A DNA stretch of 64,000 nt. Origin: Gonatopus flavifemur. Its lineage: Eukaryota > Arthropoda > Insecta > Hymenoptera > Dryinidae. The position numbers and the translations under genes are program-made. The stretch is taken from the NCBI GenBank assembly GCA_018340375.1, contig JAFFJZ010000003.1, positions 11,036,001 through 11,100,000 on the forward strand, read 5' to 3'. Under the pieces are notes generated by a model. That model saw only the letters and a program-made list of their open reading frames with translations, was not told the origin of the DNA and searched no databases. Every line of letters starts with the position of its first letter. Position 1 is the stretch's first letter. Positions 23,604 to 33,899 of this stretch are shown piece by piece.

Positions 23604-24222
23604 AGACTTACCACAAACGATAGAAACATTGTTGAAATATACGGTTTCGTGCATATGAAAGTACTAATCTTTGAGTGCCAGAAACACATTTTATCATATT
23701 TTTACAATACTAAATGGTGCCATATCAGCAAATTCAAAATACGTCTGTTAATTTACATGGGCGTCCCGCTACAGGTCACAATCATGAATGTGGGACAAAA
23801 AAACTGAAAAGTTTCTCAAAATATAGTCCAAAATCTAGCAAACATTGTAGGATTTTTCTAATAAATTGAATACGGCAGATTTTCATGAGGGATTCCCGAT
23901 CAACTTTACAAAGAAAAAATCGAAAAAAAATTCAAATCAATGCCATTTTCTTAAAAATCAGTTTTTAGGAAAAATCCTACGATGTTCGCTAGATTTTGGA
24001 CTATATTTTGAGAAACTTCCCAGTTTTTTGTCCTACATTCATAATTGTAACCTGTAGCGATACGCCCACGTGAATCAACAGACTTATTTTGAATGTACTG
24101 TTATGCCGCCATTTTGTATTGTGAAAATATGATAAAATTCATTTCTAGTACTGCAAGACAAGTACTTTCATACGCACAAAACCCTATATTTCAAAAATGT
24201 TTCTATCGTTTGTGGTAAGTCT
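23604..24222. mobile_element. Large fold-back element with arms of about 255 bp
   Basis: The left arm, about 23604-23859 (starting AGACTTACCACAAACGATAG), pairs with the right arm, about 23967-24222, in inverted orientation over nearly its whole length. I judge roughly 85 percent identity by hand alignment. Distinct shared landmarks include TAGAAACATT, TATGAAAGTACT, TTTTATCATATTTT, TGGGCGT, CGCTACAGGT and ATATAGTCCAAAATCTAGC. The loop is about 107 bp. Neither arm holds a credible protein; the frames at 23586-23807 and 23866-24057 are incidental. Transcription across it would give a long hairpin RNA. No certain target duplication was found. Confidence 0.85.
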
Positions 24223-24386
24223 TAGAAAATGCCAAAAAAATTCGTGGACAATTTGTGAAAATTTTAATAAAAATTCTTAGTCGAGTAACTATTGAAACCG
24301 GGTTTTGGAAATCCATTTCCGTTCATAAAAATTTGAGTAAATTGCTTACCGTGAAAAAAATTCCGCAGTTACGGCGACGCCAGTCC

Positions 24387-24536
24387 GTACACCGAAGAAG
24401 AATTTCTTCCAGTCAAATGAATGGTTATTTGTCCTGTACCAAAAAAAAAATATTCATCAGAATCTAGGGAATATTTCTTTGCTAGAGGACAAATAATCAT
24501 TCATTCGACTGGAAGCAATTTTTTCTTCAGTGTATA
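24387..24536. mobile_element. Small fold-back element with TIRs of about 45 bp
   Basis: The left arm (about 24387-24435: ACACCGAAGAAG through CTTCCAGTC and TTATTTGTCCT) pairs with the right arm (about 24486-24533), which carries AGGACAAATAA, GACTGGAAG and CTTCAGTGT. Identity is high with small indels. It lies about 165 bp from the larger fold-back element at 23604, and the two do not share arm sequence. Confidence 0.7.
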
Positions 24537-24864
24537 AATCGCCAACACGGACAGTTTTATGATACCATTACTGAATTTTATGTGAAACTTCGTTATCATC
24601 GAATCACTGGTGGAGGGCCTGCATCACTGTGGAGTTGGATTCTGATATCCACATAGAAAAACCAAGCATTCAGTGGATAAAACGAAGGACATCATAATTC
24701 CCTCGTATTCTTGTTGACTTCGATACACATTTTGAAAAGAAACTCATGTTCATTGACTTTTGTATATCTTTCTCCAGCGAAAAATCAATGGGAGCATGAA
24801 ATGAAAGAATCAACGAATCGATGGATATGATGGAAGAATTGATGAGAGAAGTTTCTGTATGCGC

Positions 24865-24957
24865 TGAATTTTTCCTCATTATATATAATTCATGTCCATA
24901 AATGAGTATAGTTTATATATAAGTTGATTATATATAATCCTGAAAATTTTTCTACTC
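24865..24957. mobile_element. AT-rich MITE family member
   Basis: The right end reads TTATATATAATCCTGAAAATTTTTCTAC, matching the right end of the copies at 52555 and 61281 in wording and order. The left end, GAATTTTTCCTCATTATATATAATT, is a diverged counterpart. Confidence 0.5.
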
Positions 24958-26317
24958 CGGCTGATAAGAAATTTATTACTAAATCACTGTTATGGAAATT
25001 TGTATTATTTTCTCACATGAAACCATATCCTTTAACTTCGCTGTTATAAAATTCACTATCACTATTGATACAAGATTTCATATTTTGTTTAAAAATGTAG
25101 TCCTCATTCTGAACTATAGAATTTATGCAAACATGCAAAGACTTGCATGGCGTATAATGCGTGGTTACTTTGTGAGAATTTCCAACCAAAAGTATATTCT
25201 TCTGATCAAATGATTTACATACTAATTTGTATTGAAAGGATGTTTCCATGTGCTCTTGCATCAAAATAATTATCTAATTAAGTGTTACTCTCCATGCTTT
25301 AATCTTCATAAACCGTTCTCTTGAATATATTTTTCTTCTTTTCCTCCCATTTCGATGTTGATTCTCCATAAGGAAGTAATATATTAATTCCATTTACGGT
25401 GAAAGTTTATCTTGATAGCTTCCTGATTGTCTAAATGACATGGAACTCGATTAGCAACTCGCACGAACATACAAATCTCTTTTTTTCTCTCCCTCTCTTT
25501 CCCTATTCATCAATTCCGTGCAAAATTGAGGAAGTCATGCACCAATTTCTCGACCAAATCGGAACATTAAAGTCGATCACACGAACCCGTGAAACAATTG
25601 GTTTGATCAGGGAATACGGAAGTTATTGATCAATCTTCTCCTTTCTTCTTCATCCGCGAATAATGGTAGAATAAAAAACGGTATCAATATTAAATAAAAA
25701 AACTGTGTATCCATATGACAATAATGGTTTCCAAGATTGTCAATTTCCGTGTGTATTTTTATTCGATGAATGGGAAAAAACAATGATCTTGAACAAAGCC
25801 CATATGAGTGACATCTAGAAACAATGGGAAAAACTATAATCGATGAATTTTATATATATCACCATGAATCAATTTCAAGAATTAACATTTCGACAGATAT
25901 TTTATAAAATTTACGATCAGTTTGTTTGTTATGATCGTGTTCGCTGCAACCTTGTTGATAAATCCGTTGGAAATTTTCAGTGGCAAGGAGAAAAACTGGT
26001 CGCTTTATTTTGTTGAAGATTGTATCATAAAAAACCGATAGAACTGGTTCTCACGACATGTTAATAATATTCGAAATCAGATCGAGGTACTTTTATCGTA
26101 CACTTTGTGGATGATGTGACGTGACTACCTCCACGACTGCACCCACCTCTATCGTTTGCATTTATTTCAAATAAATTTTCCATATTCGTACCACGAAATC
26201 CATTATTTTATTCGAATGTCAATAAGGAGGCAGGCACACCCAAAAATATTTTTTATCCCGCTGCATCCGAACGCATCTGTTTTGGTTCTGATGTCATCTC
26301 ATTGTGTGAAATTACCT
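24958..26317. other. Upstream region of the secreted-protein gene, AT-rich
   Basis: No further gene was recognised. Short frames at 24992-25213 and 25435-25629 have no domains. Upstream regulatory DNA for the gene at 26414 presumably lies in the last few hundred bases, but I could not assign sites. Confidence 0.4.
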
Positions 26318-26325
26318 ATTTAAGC
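26318..26325 (+). promoter_or_regulatory. TATA box of the 26414 gene
   Basis: TATTTAAG lies 28 bp upstream of a TTCAGA initiator-like sequence at 26345-26350, the expected distance for an insect TATA promoter. The predicted 5' leader from about 26347 to 26413 is about 67 nt and contains a short AAG repeat (about 26381-26397). Confidence 0.7.
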
Positions 26326-26344
26326 TGATAGTGAAACCAATGGT

Positions 26345-26350
26345 GTTCAG
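26345..26350 (+). promoter_or_regulatory. Probable initiator / transcription start
   Basis: TTCAGA resembles the arthropod initiator consensus TCAKTY at its TCA core and lies at the right distance from the TATA box at 26318. Confidence 0.5.
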
Positions 26351-26413
26351 AATTATTTCGACATTCGACAGAGTATTCTAAAGAAGAAGAAGAAGAAATA
26401 CTTTATTATCATC

Positions 26414-26773
26414 ATGAAATTCTTGATTTCGGTCGTTGCTGTTCTTGCGGTAGTGAGCATTTGTGCCGCGGAATTGAAAGTTTCAAGAGTGCAATCCGCT
26501 TTTCCAAATGGTCGTAAATGGGTGTTGGCCGATGTCAGGGACGGAGTTGTGAGCGGCGTTGGTGGATTCGGTGAAACGCCGTATTACAGAAATGTATTGA
26601 AAGAACAACATCACAACGTTGTTTCTCATGTGGTACCCAAAGTTGACACCAAGGTGGTGCAAACGCCAGGCTTCGTCCATCCACAGTTCGCCTCACGAGG
26701 ATTCCCAACCCACCAATACAGTGGATACAATCGTCCGGATACCTTCAAACCACACCATGTGCAACGGCAATAA
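26414..26773 (+). CDS. Small secreted protein, 119 aa, single exon
   Basis: This is the only protein gene in the window that I support with confidence. Residues 1-19 (MKFLISVVAVLAVVSICAA) form a typical signal peptide with a likely cut before Glu20, so the product should be secreted. The mature part of about 100 residues has no cysteine, is basic, and is rich in Val, His, Gly and Pro. It has a Gly-rich GVGGFGETPYYR stretch near residues 49-60 and a His-rich tail ending KPHHVQRQ. There are no membrane segments after the signal. The start is set by an ATG with A at -3, 66 bp below the initiator. A TATA box lies at 26318 and a poly(A) signal at 26912. I do not recognise the family. Lack of cysteines argues against a disulfide-rich toxin, and cuticular, secretory-gland or antimicrobial roles are guesses only. 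Confidence 0.85.
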   Translation: MKFLISVVAVLAVVSICAAELKVSRVQSAFPNGRKWVLADVRDGVVSGVGGFGETPYYRNVLKEQHHNVVSHVVPKVDTKVVQTPGFVHPQFASRGFPTHQYSGYNRPDTFKPHHVQRQ

Positions 26774-26911
26774 AACTCTTCATTGATTATTCTTATATTA
26801 TCATTACTTCTTTTCAAAGTCAGAAATTTTGATTCCATATCTGAATGTACATTCATATTAATTGATATGAATTGATGTAATCGAATTTGTGAATCTAGCA
26901 TTTATCATTTA

Positions 26912-26917
26912 AATAAA
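26912..26917 (+). terminator. Poly(A) signal of the 26414 gene
   Basis: AATAAA lies 139 bp after the stop codon, in an AT-rich context followed by an A run and a T-rich segment. A second AATAAA at 26769-26774 overlaps the TAA stop itself. It is probably too early to be the main signal, but it could give a transcript with almost no 3' leader. Confidence 0.65.
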
Positions 26918-26929
26918 AAAAAGGTTCTT

Positions 26930-27529
26930 TTGGAATGAATTTTCTTTTCTATAAATTCCATTTCGACCTTGATGCGAGACGAAGGGTAAATTACAAACAG
27001 CTATTTACAACGATTATATTATTTTATTGTGACTCTTTTTGTCATGTCCGAGGTGATAATAAAGTAGAATAATTGACACAATAGGTCATTCTAAGTAATA
27101 AATTATTTTTATTACGCATAAATGTTAGATTAGGAGTGTCAGGATATGAGGAGTTCTGTAATGTACAGGTATCATGGAAAAACCAGTAATAAAGCGATAA
27201 ATTCAATTGCATAATTGCTCGGTGTAACACCTCGATCATATAGTTGAAGCATCCACAGATTCTTAAATTCATAAACTCTTTGGAAAATCCCATTGATGCA
27301 TATGCATTGGTTACATCTTTTCCTCGGAATGTAGTCGAATTGCAAATAATCAAACGTCAAGTTTTTTCAACTCATAAGAATTTTATTCTTTTCTCATAAT
27401 TTAAAGATAAATTACTGATTATTATAAGAAACACAAACAGGAAGAGAGAATGTAATTGATGGAGAATATTTGAATGAAATTTCGAGGGAAGAAGGCAAGA
27501 AGAGAAACATGGAATAGAATTTAGATTTC
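26930..27529. other. AT-rich stretch, nothing recognised
   Basis: Short overlapping minus-strand frames (27042-27590) have no recognisable domain. No repeat was seen. Confidence 0.4.
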
Positions 27530-28130
27530 CTTTACGATGGGACCGATGCGTTGGCGGCACAGCGACAATGATCGTAGCGCGCGGCAGCATGCCATCATCG
27601 TGGACCGAAAGAGAATCACAATAGAGTTAATTAAACATCTCAATAGCAGACGCTTGCCCAAAGGGTGATTAGGCATGCTGTGCCGTGGTATGGCTCTGCC
27701 GGTGGCCATTGTACCCCGTAGAGCAACGCTTCCGAGAGACGGATAAACGGTAAAAGAAGGAGTAAGAGAGAAAGAGGAAGCAATGATAGAAAGCAGAAAC
27801 ACAATGCAGGTGACAGCTTGTGCACCCTACAGTTCCGTCATGTCTTTTCTCTTTTGTTCCTGGCGTTTCACCGGCTTTTCTTCCCTTCTCACGGCAAGAC
27901 AACCGTGTGGCCGCACAGCACCGTCCTCGTCGGGCATCTCGACCTTCCTTGTGTCGCGCGCTGAAATTGCTCAAATGGAAACGAGTGTGTCATTCTCACT
28001 CCATCCGCCTGTCACTTCTCGACACGCCATTCGTGCCCTCTTCTTATTCTTCACCTTTTTCTTCTTCTTCTCTCGTTTTATTCCGCGTGATCTATTCTTT
28101 TCTCTCTTCTTGCCCTTCTGATCGGAGTAT
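27530..28130. other. GC/CpG-rich block, function unknown
   Basis: The composition changes abruptly to GC-richer DNA with many CG dinucleotides, and open frames overlap on both strands (for example 27521-27974 minus and 27783-28149 plus). None has a recognisable domain, and the right part is a pyrimidine-rich low-complexity tract (about 28030-28120) that inflates frame length. A CpG-rich promoter, untranslated exon or enhancer is possible. Confidence 0.35.
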
Positions 28131-30651
28131 GTCACAACCACAAACATAAATTTGACAATGTCTTTCCAACTTTGGTTCACATCATTGTGAATGAACCATG
28201 AAATATTTAGTTCGAAACGTCAACTTCCTGAAGGTTGAATGATTTGACGTTTGTAGTTTTCTTATTTTCTTGTAATAACAATTCAGCGAGTTTTAGCGAG
28301 ACGAAACTGAAATAGTGAAGGTTTTACTAGATTCACGTCTGTTACCTGTCGACGGTTAATTCTTAAACGATAGATTTACTTTATACAAAGTTTTATATCT
28401 GATCTTTTTGGTGATAACTTATTATCATTTTTCAAGGGATTGAATCGTGCTGGCACCTTTCACGTACAAATAAAAAATTATTCATTTTTTGCCTGATGGA
28501 CACGTACTTCACGTTCTCATGCCAATAAATATCCTGAAAATTACCACCTGGCTGCAAGTTACTGGAAGCAGTTCGATATGCTATCGATTTCTCATAAGAA
28601 TCAGAAATTAGATTAACGTATCGATTGATAAGATTTAATACAATCTTTGCGACCTTAAATCACTATTTAAATTCATTCGAAGTTTTTGAAAACCGAGTTT
28701 TGATTAGTTTTAATAGGTTTCAATGGTCAATTAGCAATAATTAATTTGTATTAGTTAACGAACTTCAATGAAGGTTTTTCACCAGAGCTGAAAGTGCGGC
28801 CAACGAAACCTGTTTTAGTTTGAATCTCACGAATTTTCGAGATGGTTCTGTTATACGGACGAGGACGATTCAATTAAAGCATCGAACAACAAGGAGACTT
28901 GCTGGGTAATTATCTTGTTTCAGAACTACATCGACGTGACTTATTTCATTACGTTAAGAGGATAGATCAACCTTGCACTTATTAATTCTTTCGAAACAAA
29001 TTGCGCAAGAATACGAACGTTTATTCAAAATATGTTTTGGTACAGCATTTCTTGAGCGGTTGAAGAAGTGCTGTACAGAGAGATACACTGTGGAAACAAT
29101 ACGACATCGAATGAAAAATTCAATTGTCTCAACGAAATATTAATGAGAAATAATATTTTGGTTCAGGCAACTTGAATTTTTTATTCGATGTCAGTTTTGG
29201 TTATTGCAACTACAGAGTTTTCTCAGTGTGTTTTTTAAATGAATTTAAATATTTTCGCATAGTTTGTCTCGAAAGAATTGGCTAACGCCTTGCAGCTCGC
29301 ATCCACTTAATTAAATTGCCAATACCTTACCTCACAATTGGAATGTTGAATCAAGAGTTTGAAAGTACGCATCATGGCTTATAGTGAGTTACGTGAATTG
29401 AAAACTCATTTAAAATCTTTGTGTGAACTTTATATATACGATCTTTCAGATTCTTACAAATCCTTATATTTTTAATCTCTCATTTTCAATGCTAATTCAC
29501 GTTCAGTTTATTGTATATGTATGCATTCACTCTCTCTTTGTAATTTATAGTTCTTTTAATCCGCAATTATTCGTGTTGTGTTCTATAATTGGAAATTTAT
29601 GAACGGATAGTAGTAAGAAAAAAACGATGTGTTCGGTGATTTAATATCTATCAAATCTATGTTTAGCATTTGCATCACCACCACTGAATAACAAAATGTC
29701 ACCACGTGAATGTAAGGTGATCAGGCATGATTATTAATCCTGCTGTTGATAACATATTTCAATATTATCTTGACACTGAATGGTCTTTAAAAAATTTGCA
29801 AAAAAGGACAAAGATGATTGCATAAAGTATAGACTTATAATATTTTTTTATATTCAATGAATATTTGATTTGGTTTTTTCAGATATATGCAAAAAATATT
29901 GGAGAATATTAAAAGAATCGTTCCATATTCAAAGTTTTATTCAAGCAGAGAACTTTACATATGCAATGATTTGCTTCAGATTTAAGAGTTTCAAAACAGC
30001 ATTTTTCAAATATATTCTGGTTATCTATGATTATTCTGTGCCTTGACTTAGCAGGAATGTTCCAGGCGTTCGCATTGAGTTCTGTAACGCTGTACTGGAT
30101 AAAAAACCTTGAAATCCTTGACCCAATCATGAACCATACCCGGCACAATATCTGTCAAGACTTGTCTTAATCAGTTCTATCAAGCTTAGCCCAGGTTTAG
30201 GGATTGTAAGATCAGGCCGAGCTTGCGTTAAGTGCAATGATCATTCCTCAAGCAATACAACTGTACTATAAACGGAACAAATATGTGAGAATATTGAGCT
30301 GATTGTTCTGTAACAAAATCTGTTTCTGAAACACGTGTGCTAACCCTGGAAATTTCTCAGTGCTCTCAATACCTGCAAAAAAAGACACGTACGAGAGTCT
30401 AGTTTTTTTTTTCCTAGTGCAATGTTATAAAACTTGGGCTATCTTGACTCATTTCTACTAAGATAATCATAGAGCCATTCATGTGTCGCAGATATTATAT
30501 TCCGAGGCAAACTCAAGACATCTTGTGCAACAGCAAAGCATATTATTCGATGTATCTCAAATCATTCGACACTTGTTAGTTTTGTCGGTGACCGGTGACA
30601 CTAGAAAGAGTCCAAGTCGACGTGGCTGCATCATACATGAAAATGAATTCA
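28131..30651. other. AT-rich stretch, nothing recognised
   Basis: No gene or clear repeat was seen. The segment 30050-30240 is slightly GC-richer with no identifiable content. Confidence 0.4.
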
Positions 30652-30705
30652 AAACAGGATTTTAGGATTTGGTTATAATTTTATCCTGGTTAAAAAATCC
30701 TGTTT
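30652..30705. repeat. Short imperfect hairpin
   Basis: AAACAGGATTTT at the left pairs with AAAAATCCTGTTT at the right, with a loop that contains GGATTTGG and ATCCTGG. It could be a tiny relic element. Confidence 0.45.
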
Positions 30706-33228
30706 GCTTCAGAATCAATGTGCAGAGAGTAATAATTTAATAAGCTTGTATAAAATATTGTCTTTGTTGATAAATTTTCTATTTTGATATGAAAATGAAA
30801 AGCGCTGCCTCATTTGCATTAATAATCGCAAATTCATAGGAGAATATCTAATCGATATAAGTAATATCGGTGATAAATATCATTTATGAGAACTGTATTA
30901 TTAACAGTCTTCATTTTCCAAGCATATTTATGAGTTTCTTAGTACGCGTATGTCTGCATTGTAACTTATTCTCCGGATAAATGTGTCATAAGTATATTTA
31001 AATTCATATGAGTGGATTAGGAAAATGGAATGAAAATAAAAACGGTCGTAAAATCAATATATTTATGACGTATCCTTCCTCGTCAATAATCATTGACGTA
31101 TTCTTTGCAAATACGCATGACTGCGAGGGGATTATCACTTTTATCTTAGTCAATAAATTAAACGTTGGAGTACACTGTTAGGAAACTTCAACTGAAATTT
31201 AATAACATGTTGTGAAACTATTTACATAACCATGCTTCTTGAATTTTATAAATTTATATTATTTTCGATAGAGAATTTCTTAATTCTGATTATAAATTCG
31301 TTAATTCTCTGTGGAAATATCTGTTAGAACGGAAAAATTGAGTATTTTATTGATAATTTTCCAATGTAATATAAGGATCATGCGTTCTAGCGATACGGAG
31401 TTGATCAGGCTTTGAAAAGTATGACAATTTTTCGACTCGGGAAGAAATTCATCTAATGATTGAATGAATTATTTTGAAATTCAAGAATTCGAATTAAAAT
31501 TAATATATTCTGAAATTTGTTATGTTAATAATTTCCGTCAATAATGGAAAACTACTTTGTTCCACAGTACTACATTTGGATAACTTTGGATAATCGAAAT
31601 TATTGTAAATGAGCGAATAATTTTTCAAATTGTCGAAGTCAGTAGTCATTTTGTTGATTTACAGCATATTTATTTGATAAGCGTGGAAGAAGAGCGAATA
31701 TCAAAGTAAGTGCGATAAAATTTATGTCATTCAATTTTCCGCATAATTATTTCCAGCCATGGTTGATAAAGAATCGAGATAGGTATAGTGGTGTGTAAAT
31801 TCTATAAAATTCATTTAAAATCGTCGTTCTCGTGCTATTAGGGAAGAATGGTAATTGAAATGCATTCATATTTTGGCTGGATGGCATGCGCATTCCTTTT
31901 CAATGATAGAATTCATGATTCAAAAAATTCAGAGAAAAGTGATGTGCCAAATGAGACACTTACAACCATTCCACGATGAAAATATTCGATAAGTTTCTGA
32001 ATCGACTCTTTCTTCTTTACTATTAATATTCATTCAATATAAAATCATTTCGTTGGAGTTTGAATCTTCTGTTCAAATGAATTCGTGATTGAATACAAAA
32101 ATACCAAAATATTTATGTTTTTATTCAATTATAGTTATTACTGAGAAGATTTGAGTCCCAAACATAATCACGAATTTCGAGATAGACTCTGTCACATTCT
32201 ATTCTGAACTCGTTTCGATAAACGATACAAACTGCCGTGGCTTGTGAAATTATACATACATGATCCACTTTCTGATAATGTCGCGCCGCAATCAGGCAGC
32301 GTGATCAACTGTGCTGACAATACATTGTATAGATCAGGAGTGAAGTCGATAATGAATAAAAAGCTTTTTATGGTGACGGATTATTCCATTATCACTCCCC
32401 CAACATTGCGAATTTTCATTGCCATTGACTCAGGATCAGAAAACCCGAAAAATTGTCCTCGCTTGAACCGCTTGTCTTTTTTGTTTGCCTGAAATGAAAG
32501 TATTTATACACGCAGGGTATAAAATTTGAATTCTAATCAACTTTCTATCACTTTTGCCAGGAGTTCTGTTTCGCTATAATTCTGACATACTTCATGGATT
32601 GTTAATATTGATATACGTGTTCTTTCATTGAATGGCATTGATTTTTGTTGTCAAAGTCAAGTTATTTCTCTCTTTCGCGTTTCCTCTATTATTCACTGCT
32701 GCTATTTACGTAGTTGCTATGTCAGTAAACTACATTGCTTGAACTGCGGCCTGGTGGATGTGGTCTAGAGAACACGATGACAACCATACGATGACCATGG
32801 ATTCACCTCTAACTCAAGCCTTTGTTCTACCTCATTTGAGGCTAATCAAACTACATGCTCTCTGGGCTCTAATTTTATTAGTGAATAGTGACATTGACTA
32901 CGGTTGGTGTTTAGAGTTCCATCTATGAGACTAGTGATGAATCTGGTCTGAATACGTCCTCAATGGCAACTATTCTTGGATGAATATTCATTCATATAGC
33001 ATATTTTCATCTCTTCAAGAGCTTTTTGCATTAAAAATTTGATCGAGTCAAAATCAAGGTTAGAAATTTTCATCTTCGCAGTACTATGATTTTGTAGATT
33101 GGACTCAGCAGCTGTATTGAATTTTCACCCTAAAACAGCAGAATCATTCCATAACATCCATATTACTGGTAGTTGGAGCCGGCTTTAAGCAGTTTGGATT
33201 GAATTTCTCCCCGCGTTTAAATGCCTGG
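30706..33228. other. AT-rich stretch, nothing recognised
   Basis: About 2.5 kb with no supported gene. The frame at 32244-32492 has no recognisable domain or signal peptide. Confidence 0.4.
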
Positions 33229-33304
33229 GTGGAAAAATTTTCAAAATTATACAAATCATTTATAATTCAATACAGTTCATATATAATCTGGAAAATTTCT
33301 TCAC
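33229..33304. mobile_element. AT-rich MITE family member
   Basis: It starts GTGGAAAAATTTTCAAAATT and ends ATATATAATCTGGAAAATTTC, matching the ends of the family at 52555 and 61281. The interior contains further ATATAAT and ATAATT blocks. Confidence 0.6.
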
Positions 33305-33753
33305 CATTGTTTTCCCATATTTTAATTTGGAAATATTACGGTTCGTCCTGGTGGTACTTTGTCTATCCTTAGGGGCTCCGCAAAAATATTGGAAATCGGC
33401 CCTCGCGCCGCCCAATATCTAAAAACTGTCATTAAAGATTGTCTTGTACGTTACCAACTCACTTGGATATTCTTATTCCCTCATCAACGCAAATAGATAA
33501 ACGACGTCAAAAAAAACAACCAGATTCCGTAAACTTGAATTTCAAATCCCAAGAATCAACTGACAAATGCAGAATAAATTTTCAAATTTCATCCGAATGA
33601 TAATTTAGATTTCAATGGAATACCATGTTCAACGGTACATCCACAGCTATATCTCTTCTGTTTTCACTATTAAGTTCAAAGTCTAAAAGCTGATATATAT
33701 CACGGCTGTCGTACACCAGGTGTCTCACTTCAGAAACGAATCCCGTTCGCAGC
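33305..33753. other. Mixed stretch, nothing recognised
   Basis: A GC-rich patch at 33345-33415 (GGGGCTCCGC and CCTCGCGCCGCCC) stands out from its AT-rich neighbours and may be a fragment of an unrelated transposable element. I cannot name it. Confidence 0.3.
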
Positions 33754-33783
33754 AATGTCAACGTCAACGTTGACGTTGACATT
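33754..33783. repeat. Perfect 30-bp palindrome
   Basis: The half-site AATGTCAACGTCAAC is followed without a spacer by its exact reverse complement. Each half contains an ACGTCA/TGACGT-type bZIP half-site, and GTCAAC repeats within the half. It could be a regulatory site or a relic of joined inverted repeats. The neighbouring sequence is not repetitive. Confidence 0.9.
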
Positions 33784-33899
33784 ACCCACGCCTATAACGA
33801 ATCTATAAATGTACCTAAGATAAGCAAAATAACAATGTCCTTAGTACGGTAGAAGAAGAACTTTCTAAGGAAAAGACTGACAAGAAGACTGAACCCTTC
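33784..33899. other. Spacer between palindrome and CpG-rich block
   Basis: No supported feature. Confidence 0.3.

Noticed and set aside
27783..28149. Ser/Phe-rich frames around 28 kb as membrane or secreted proteins
   Set aside because: The hydrophobic and Ser-rich runs come from a pyrimidine-rich low-complexity tract, and two frames overlap across the same sequence.
33345..33415. GC-rich patch as a coding exon
   Set aside because: It is too short, with no open frame carrying recognisable residues. It may be a transposon fragment but cannot be named.
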